A DNA stretch of 5,950 bases from Bacteroidetes bacterium SW_11_45_7 (GTDB lineage: Bacteria; Bacteroidota; Bacteroidia; Chitinophagales; SW-11-45-7). Below, in pieces: positions 1 through 3,836 of the stretch. The stretch covers positions 1 to 5,950 of the forward strand of contig PXTV01000005.1 in assembly GCA_003022985.1 (NCBI GenBank), read 5' to 3'. The notes beneath the pieces were generated by a model, which saw nothing but the letters and a program-made list of their open reading frames with translations, had not been told where the DNA came from and ran no database searches. Numbering within the stretch: position 1 is the stretch's first letter; each line of letters begins with the position of its first letter. Both the position numbers and the translations under genes were made by a program.

Positions 1-1
1 G

Positions 2-514
2 CGTTCGCGATTCGGCATTAATTCCCGTATCGACTATTACTCGGCTGAAACGCTCCAGCACATTATCCTCCGGTCCGCTAAGATTCTTGAAACGCAAATC
101 ACTTCAGACGGGGCTATGGAGATTGCCGGACGTAGTCGTGGAACACCGCGAATCGCCAATCTCTTTCTCAAGCGCATCCGCGACTTTGCCCAGGTTAAAG
201 GGGATGGCCACATCGACCTGGAGATTGCCAAATACGGGCTTGAAGCATTGGATGTTGACGAACACGGCCTGGACGAGATGGATAACCGCATTCTTACAAC
301 CATCATCGACAAGTTCAAAGGTGGGCCGGTAGGTATTACAACCATTGCCACTGCGGTAGGGGAAGAAGCCGGTACAATTGAGGAAGTTTACGAACCCTTT
401 CTTATCCAGGAGGGCTATATTAAGCGAACACAGCGAGGCCGTGAAACGACCGAATTGGCTTATCAACACCTCGGTAAAACGCCTCCGGGCCAGGAAGGAA
501 TGCTTTTCGAGTAA
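2..514 (+). CDS. ruvB: RuvB, Holliday junction branch-migration ATPase (C-terminal half, 5' partial)
   Basis: RuvB is the hexameric AAA+ motor that, with RuvA, drives Holliday-junction branch migration in recombinational repair. The frame is open from base 2 and gives 170 residues, about half of a usual ~340-residue RuvB, so the Walker A/B part lies outside the window. The visible part starts at RSRFG, which aligns with the RDRFG/RSRFG segment carrying the arginine finger. It continues through GRSRGTPRIAN (sensor 2, GTPR) and then the RuvB C-terminal winged-helix domain, with KFKGGPVGITTIA, GEEAGTIEEVYEPFLIQEGY and a RTQRGRETTELAYQHLG ending that matches the family closely. The TAA at 512-514 abuts the stop of the convergent gene with no spacer. 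An internal ATG at 116 is not the start, because family-conserved sequence continues upstream of it. No defect is seen. Identity is near certain. Confidence 0.97.
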   Translation, partial: RSRFGINSRIDYYSAETLQHIILRSAKILETQITSDGAMEIAGRSRGTPRIANLFLKRIRDFAQVKGDGHIDLEIAKYGLEALDVDEHGLDEMDNRILTTIIDKFKGGPVGITTIATAVGEEAGTIEEVYEPFLIQEGYIKRTQRGRETTELAYQHLGKTPPGQEGMLFE

Positions 515-1168
515 TTAAAAGCGCCATAGACCGCGCAGGGTCAGCACATTATTGAATTGCCTGAGCGTGCCGAATCGGTTACCACTGAGGCATTTTTTGT
601 CAAATGGATTATTAGGGTTTAAGGTTCGCTGTCCAATGCCACCAAGCGAATAAGAACCGCGTAAATTTAGACCCAAATTGTCGGTTAGCATGAAGGTGAC
701 GCTCACAACACCTTCAAGAACCCGGGAATTGTAAGAATTATTTGGGATAGGTGTCTCGAGCCCTTGCCGTTTTTCTTTAGTACGTATCAGATTCCCAACA
801 GAGAGTCCCGCACTAAAAATGCCGATTTTAGTATCGTGATAGTTGAAGAGAACCGGTACATCGATGTAATCGAGCACCAACTTGTAGGAGCATTCGGGCG
901 ATGCATTGGTCAATGTTCGCTTTGCGCCTTTCTGGCTATAGAGGATTTCAAAACTTACGGACATGTTCTCGTGAAAACGTACATAAGCCGTGGCGCCCCC
1001 ATTTGCACCAATTTTATTGTAGCCGGCAACCCCGTCACCCTCTACTTGTGATACATTAAAGCCCGCTAATACACCTGCTCTGAATAATTGATATTCCTCC
1101 TGCTTCTGCTGACCCAACAGGGCAAACGGGAGGAGTGTAGCCAGCAAAATCAGGGGGAGTTTTTTCAT
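515..1168 (-). CDS. outer-membrane beta-barrel protein, PorT-like (OMP_b-brl_2 type)
   Basis: This is a 217-residue secreted protein. Residues 1-19 form a signal peptide (MKK, then a Leu-rich core ending ALLG), with cleavage likely before Q20-Q21, as is usual in Bacteroidota. The mature part shows the pattern of the phylum's small porin-like barrels: AGVLAGFNVSQVEGDG (31-46), GY-K-G-NGG (49-58), a strand with FEILYSQKGAK (73-83), the family hallmark LDYIDVPVLFNY (99-110), and alternating strands to a C-terminal LRGLWRF. The final Phe fits a barrel insertion signal. The only two Cys are C93 and C193. Individual substrates or ligands of such proteins cannot be read from sequence. I chose ATG 1168 because the signal peptide begins there; an upstream ATG at 1261 would add 31 residues ahead of it and run into the divergent gene. 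No SD is visible. It is convergent with ruvB and divergent from 1200-1472. Confidence 0.88.
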   Translation of the reverse strand: MKKLPLILLATLLPFALLGQQKQEEYQLFRAGVLAGFNVSQVEGDGVAGYNKIGANGGATAYVRFHENMSVSFEILYSQKGAKRTLTNASPECSYKLVLDYIDVPVLFNYHDTKIGIFSAGLSVGNLIRTKEKRQGLETPIPNNSYNSRVLEGVVSVTFMLTDNLGLNLRGSYSLGGIGQRTLNPNNPFDKKCLSGNRFGTLRQFNNVLTLRGLWRF

Positions 1169-1193
1169 AGTTAGGCCCAACTCGTTACTTTTG
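1162..1193 (+). promoter_or_regulatory. candidate Bacteroidota promoter for the 1200-2248 operon
   Basis: TACTTTTG at 1186-1193 is a perfect match to the phylum's -7 consensus TAnnTTTG. A T-run ending at 1165 (TTTT at 1162-1165, a 3/4 match to the -33 TTTG) is 20 bp upstream, within the usual 19-21 bp. Initiation would fall about at the ATG at 1200, giving a leaderless or near-leaderless mRNA. Both elements overlap the 5' end and leader of the divergent porin-like gene. Confidence 0.45.
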
Positions 1194-1199
1194 ATAAGC

Positions 1200-1472
1200 A
1201 TGATCAAATATACAACGAACACGCTGAAAAAGTTGGAGCAAATGCTCGAGGAGACGGGCATGACCGTTCGTTATGAGAAGGGCAGTTTCGCTTCCGGCTA
1301 CTGCATTCTACAAGATCGGCACGTAGTAGTTGTTAATAAGTTTTACCCTTTAGATGCCCGTATCGATACGCTTTTGGAAATTATTGATGAACATGGCGTA
1401 GACGAGAGCAAGCTCTCCGATCAGTCCCGCAAATTGATGGCTAAAATCCGTAAAACGAAGGAAAACAATTGA
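1200..1472 (+). CDS. small conserved-type protein of unknown function (90 aa)
   Basis: This is a 90-residue soluble protein with no signal peptide or membrane segment. It resembles a Bacteroidota hypothetical family that I recall as typically starting MKYT and carrying the core RYEKGSFASGYCILQDRHVVVVNKFYPLDARIDTLLEII (residues 24-62). Residues 4-20 look like an amphipathic helix, the middle alternates like a beta hairpin (YCILQDRHVVVVNK), and the C-terminus is helical and Lys-rich (KLMAKIRKTKENN). No catalytic motif is evident; C35 is the only Cys. I chose ATG 1200 over the in-frame TTG at 1191 because TTG would add only MIS and would sit inside the putative -7 box. The stop overlaps the start of the metallo-hydrolase gene by 4 nt, implying co-translation and possibly a shared role. 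The function is not known to me. Confidence 0.82.
   Translation: MIKYTTNTLKKLEQMLEETGMTVRYEKGSFASGYCILQDRHVVVVNKFYPLDARIDTLLEIIDEHGVDESKLSDQSRKLMAKIRKTKENN
1205..1212 (-). promoter_or_regulatory. candidate -7 element for the divergent outer-membrane protein gene
   Basis: The minus strand reads TATATTTG, a perfect TAnnTTTG. Initiation would be near 1199, giving a leader of about 30 nt before ATG 1168. No TTTG is found at the proper -33 distance (only a T-run about 15 bp upstream), so the assignment is weaker than for the plus-strand partner. The site lies inside the first codons of the divergent gene. Confidence 0.35.
1457..1462 (+). promoter_or_regulatory. Shine-Dalgarno site (GAAGGA) setting the TTG start at 1469
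   Basis: GAAGGA lies within the last codons of the 90-residue protein gene. AAGGA (1458-1462) is 6 nt before the TTG start of the metallo-hydrolase gene. It is the best SD-like site in the window and, with the 4-nt overlap of stop and start, points to translational coupling and supports the non-ATG start. Confidence 0.6.
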
Positions 1473-2248
1473 AGATCACATTCCTCGGTACGGGAACATC
1501 CCACGGTGTGCCGGTTATAGGCTGTGATTGTAGTGTATGTCAGTCACAAGCTCCCAAAGATGACCGTACGCGCAGTTCTGTGATGATAGAGGCGGCAAAC
1601 GAAACAGATGATCAGTGGCGGAGACTTGTGATCGACAGCGGCCCGGATTTCAGACGGCAAATGCTGCGCGAGCAAGTGAAACAGCTCGATGCCCTCCTCC
1701 TTACGCACGGTCATAAGGATCATACGGGTGGGCTGGATGATATCCGGGCTTACAATTACATCCAGGAACATGCTATGCCCGTCTACTGCGATCAAATCAC
1801 TGCTGCCCTCCTCAAAAAACAATACGACTACATCTTTGCCGATGATCCCTACCCGGGTGTGCCTGTCGTTGATCTGAAACCGATTGAAGAACCCTATTTC
1901 GATGTGGAAGGCTTGCGGATAACACCCATCAATGTTGACCACTACGGCTTGCATGTTACTTGCTTTCGCATAGGGGATTTCAGCTATATACCTGACGCGA
2001 GCTATATTGCGCCCCGGGAAAAGCAAAAAGCGATGAACAGCAAAGTGCTGGTGGTTAATGCACTGCGTAAGTCAACACATCCGGCCCATTTCAGCTTGCG
2101 GGAAGCGCTGGCTCTGGTGGATGATCTGAAACCGGAGCAGGCCTATTTTACCCATATCAGCCACAAATTAGGGCTTCATGCGGAGGTTCAGAATGAATTA
2201 CCATCGCATGTGTCACTGGCCTGGGATGGCCTGACTTGTGAGATTTAG
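1469..2248 (+). CDS. MBL-fold metallo-hydrolase, PhnP-like phosphodiesterase family
   Basis: This is a 259-residue cytoplasmic protein of the metallo-beta-lactamase superfamily, closest in architecture to PhnP, which hydrolyses cyclic phosphodiesters. It begins MKITFLGTGTSHGVPVIGC, the usual family N-terminus. CDCSVC (C19, C21, C24) matches the structural-zinc triad of PhnP. The metal centre follows: LLLTHGHKDHTGGLDDIR with H80, H82, D84 and H85; VDHYGLHVTC with H158; YIPDASYI with D176 as the likely bridging Asp; and THISHKLG with H229/H232. All expected ligands are present, so the enzyme should be active. The start is TTG at 1469, set by the family N-terminus and by an AAGGA sequence 6 nt upstream. 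It overlaps the preceding gene by 4 nt. No phosphonate (phn) genes are nearby, so the substrate is unknown and the symbol phnP is not justified. Confidence 0.92.
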   Translation: MKITFLGTGTSHGVPVIGCDCSVCQSQAPKDDRTRSSVMIEAANETDDQWRRLVIDSGPDFRRQMLREQVKQLDALLLTHGHKDHTGGLDDIRAYNYIQEHAMPVYCDQITAALLKKQYDYIFADDPYPGVPVVDLKPIEEPYFDVEGLRITPINVDHYGLHVTCFRIGDFSYIPDASYIAPREKQKAMNSKVLVVNALRKSTHPAHFSLREALALVDDLKPEQAYFTHISHKLGLHAEVQNELPSHVSLAWDGLTCEI

Positions 2249-2330
2249 TGATCCTTTAGGCACCATGCCCATGCTATTGGTTGGTGTTGGTTCGTTCCTT
2301 CTCTTTTGTATGCTTTGAGAAACAGTAGCA
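2249..2330 (+). promoter_or_regulatory. 82-bp gap with a weak -7-like box before the membrane protein gene
   Basis: The gap between the hydrolase stop and ATG 2331 holds no convincing terminator; a GGCA/TGCC 4-bp hairpin at 2259-2269 lacks a T-tract. TATGCTTTG at 2309-2317 resembles TAnnTTTG with one extra base, and GTTG 19 bp upstream is a partial -33 match. The membrane protein gene may use this weak promoter or be read through from the operon upstream. Confidence 0.25.
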
Positions 2331-3041
2331 ATGACCTTGAAACGGCTTCTTTTTTGGCTAACCATCTTTAGCATTTCGATGGCCTACATTGAAAGCGCCA
2401 CAGTTGTATATCTGCAAAAACTCTACTACCCAGAAGGGTTTTCGTATCCGCTCAAGCCGATGGTTGATTTATTTTATGGGGAGATGGGGCGAGAGGTTGC
2501 TACTATTTTTATGCTATTGAGCGTTGGCGTTTTAGCAGGACGGACGGGCCTGCAGAAATTTGCATGGTTCCTGTTTTGCTTTGGCTTGTGGGATATTTTC
2601 TACTACATCTGGCTGGTAGTACTAAAAGGCTGGCCTACCTCGCTGTTTACCCGCGATATCTTATTCCTGATCCCTGTTGCCTGGGTAGGGCCGGTATTAG
2701 CGCCTGTTATCTGCTCGCTCGGCATGATGCTGTTGGCAGGGATGATCCTCCATCTCTACCATCTTGGCTATAAGCCGTATGTAAAACCGGTTGAGTGGGT
2801 GATTATGCTCACCGGTGTATTTGTGATCTTCGTCAATTTTATATGGGAATACAGTTCCATGATTATTGCCAATGGCTATTGGGTCAATTTTTTCAATCTT
2901 TTGCAGCACGACCCCTTTCTAAAGGAAATCGCCAATTTTGTCCCAGATCCTTTCAACTGGCCTGTTTTTATCATTGGCTGCCTTACCACTTTAAGTGGCA
3001 TGCTGATGTTCTATACCCGCACCCGTCCAACTGCAGGTTAA
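2331..3041 (+). CDS. uncharacterised polytopic membrane protein (236 aa)
   Basis: This is a 236-residue integral membrane protein with about six hydrophobic segments: residues ~6-28, 54-71, 76-97, 108-142 (long, perhaps two helices broken by the Pro/Gly-rich stretch IPVAWVGPVLAP at 114-125), 153-172 and 210-228. Notable polar or aromatic motifs look conserved rather than random: AYIESATVVYLQKLYYPEG (E21 within the first helix), GREVATIF, LWDIFYYIWL with D88 in a helix, KGWPTSLFTRDILFLIP, and NFIWEYSS with E173. This pattern suggests a folded protein with a membrane-embedded site, but I recognise no transporter or enzyme signature and assign no function. ATG 2331 is the first start, with MTLKR before the first helix (positive-inside). 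No good SD is present. The C-terminus TRTRPTAG is probably cytoplasmic. It lies 82 bp after the hydrolase gene, so co-transcription is possible but unproven. Confidence 0.85.
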   Translation: MTLKRLLFWLTIFSISMAYIESATVVYLQKLYYPEGFSYPLKPMVDLFYGEMGREVATIFMLLSVGVLAGRTGLQKFAWFLFCFGLWDIFYYIWLVVLKGWPTSLFTRDILFLIPVAWVGPVLAPVICSLGMMLLAGMILHLYHLGYKPYVKPVEWVIMLTGVFVIFVNFIWEYSSMIIANGYWVNFFNLLQHDPFLKEIANFVPDPFNWPVFIIGCLTTLSGMLMFYTRTRPTAG

Positions 3042-3052
3042 ACGGCACTATA

Positions 3053-3697
3053 TCACAGAGAAGTGGTATGGAAATGCCCGCTTCTCATCCGATCTTTTTG
3101 CAATGACAAGGTGTGCTCTTGCAATTTGCTTATCCTCTCTTGTAGGATTTCCTTATCCCGCTTGTTTTTACTGAGAACATCCGCTACAACAATGTAACCC
3201 ACTTCAGCACCTATTTCACAAATCTGATTATAGTGGGTGATCAATTTACTCGTGAGCTGTTGCAAGGAATCGAGGAGTTTTTGGTCGGGTATATCCTTAT
3301 TGGTCCCACTAATGGTGGCATTGATAAGAGGGCTTATCTGGTTCTGCACAAATGCTTGATCTCCATCCCATGACGATAGGTTAAGCAATGTTAAGGAATC
3401 TTGAGCCCGTTTGCTATGGGTGGCTTCATAGGTGGCATAATCCTCCAAAAGAGGCTGCAACTTATTAGAGGTGTAGTTTTGGCGGCAGGACCGGATGCAA
3501 TTATTGACGTTGCGTTCGGTTCTGGCAAGGTCTTTAACCCGGTCGATAAACAAACCCGGAGAAGCTGTCGATGTAGGCATAAGAAAAAGATTATGATGTG
3601 CAAATAATTTGTTTCTTTTATCAAAGCATAACTCGTTCAATCGCATAATAAAAAAATCATACTGCCGAGCCAAATCACAGTAGAACATTCTTGCCAT
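3053..3697 (-). CDS. hypothetical protein, mostly helical, start uncertain (214 aa as drawn)
   Basis: I do not recognise this protein. As drawn it has 214 residues and no signal peptide or membrane segment. From about residue 50 it reads as a helical bundle: FIDRVKDLARTERNVNN, LQPLLEDYATYEATHSKRAQDSL, KLLDSLQQLTSKLITHYNQI. It ends in a likely short coiled coil, NKRDKEILQERISKLQEHTLSL (178-199). The frame stays open upstream to 3979, but that part overlaps the terminator and the AsmA gene and is not credible. Candidate starts are ATG 3697 (AGGA 3 nt upstream), 3688, 3646 and 3580. The stretch 3601-3660 is only 14/60 G+C, so the true start may be 3580 (175 aa, MPTSTASPGLF). It sits behind the terminator of the AsmA gene, so it needs its own promoter or read-through. 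Coding is probable but less certain than for its neighbours. Confidence 0.6.
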   Translation of the reverse strand: MARMFYCDLARQYDFFIMRLNELCFDKRNKLFAHHNLFLMPTSTASPGLFIDRVKDLARTERNVNNCIRSCRQNYTSNKLQPLLEDYATYEATHSKRAQDSLTLLNLSSWDGDQAFVQNQISPLINATISGTNKDIPDQKLLDSLQQLTSKLITHYNQICEIGAEVGYIVVADVLSKNKRDKEILQERISKLQEHTLSLQKDRMRSGHFHTTSL

Positions 3698-3786
3698 TGA
3701 TCCTGCAAACAGCGTTTGAATGGGGGAGGGAAGTTGATAACAAAGGCAGGCATTAGCATTTGAGAAACAAAGGAGGACCCGGGCAT

Positions 3787-3813
3787 AAAAAAAGGACCCG
3801 CTAAGGTCCTTTT
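3787..3813 (-). terminator. rho-independent terminator of the AsmA-family gene
   Basis: On the minus strand a perfect 9-bp stem, AAAAGGACC / GGTCCTTTT, encloses a 6-nt loop (TTAGCG) and is followed by an unbroken run of seven T. It starts 24 nt after the stop codon of the AsmA-family gene and lies before any credible start of the downstream gene, which makes the latter a separate transcription unit. On the plus strand the tail is only four T and no plus gene ends nearby, so it acts mainly leftward. Confidence 0.92.
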
Positions 3814-3836
3814 CAAATTGCTTTTGAGAAGGATAT

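Noticed and set aside
1191..1199. TTG start at 1191 for the 90-residue protein.
   Set aside because: It adds only three residues, overlaps the putative -7 box, and ATG 1200 gives the expected M-x-KYT N-terminus.
1169..1261. Upstream start at 1261 for the outer-membrane protein.
   Set aside because: It would place 31 residues before a clean MKK signal peptide and overlap the first codons of the divergent gene.
2259..2269. Hairpin GGCA-CCA-TGCC after the hydrolase gene.
   Set aside because: The stem is only 4 bp with no following T-tract; such stems occur by chance.
3060..3084. Hairpin GAAGTGG / CCGCTTC as a plus-strand terminator for the membrane protein gene.
   Set aside because: It has a G-T wobble and an 11-nt loop, and the T-run starts about 10 nt after the stem, which is too far for intrinsic termination.
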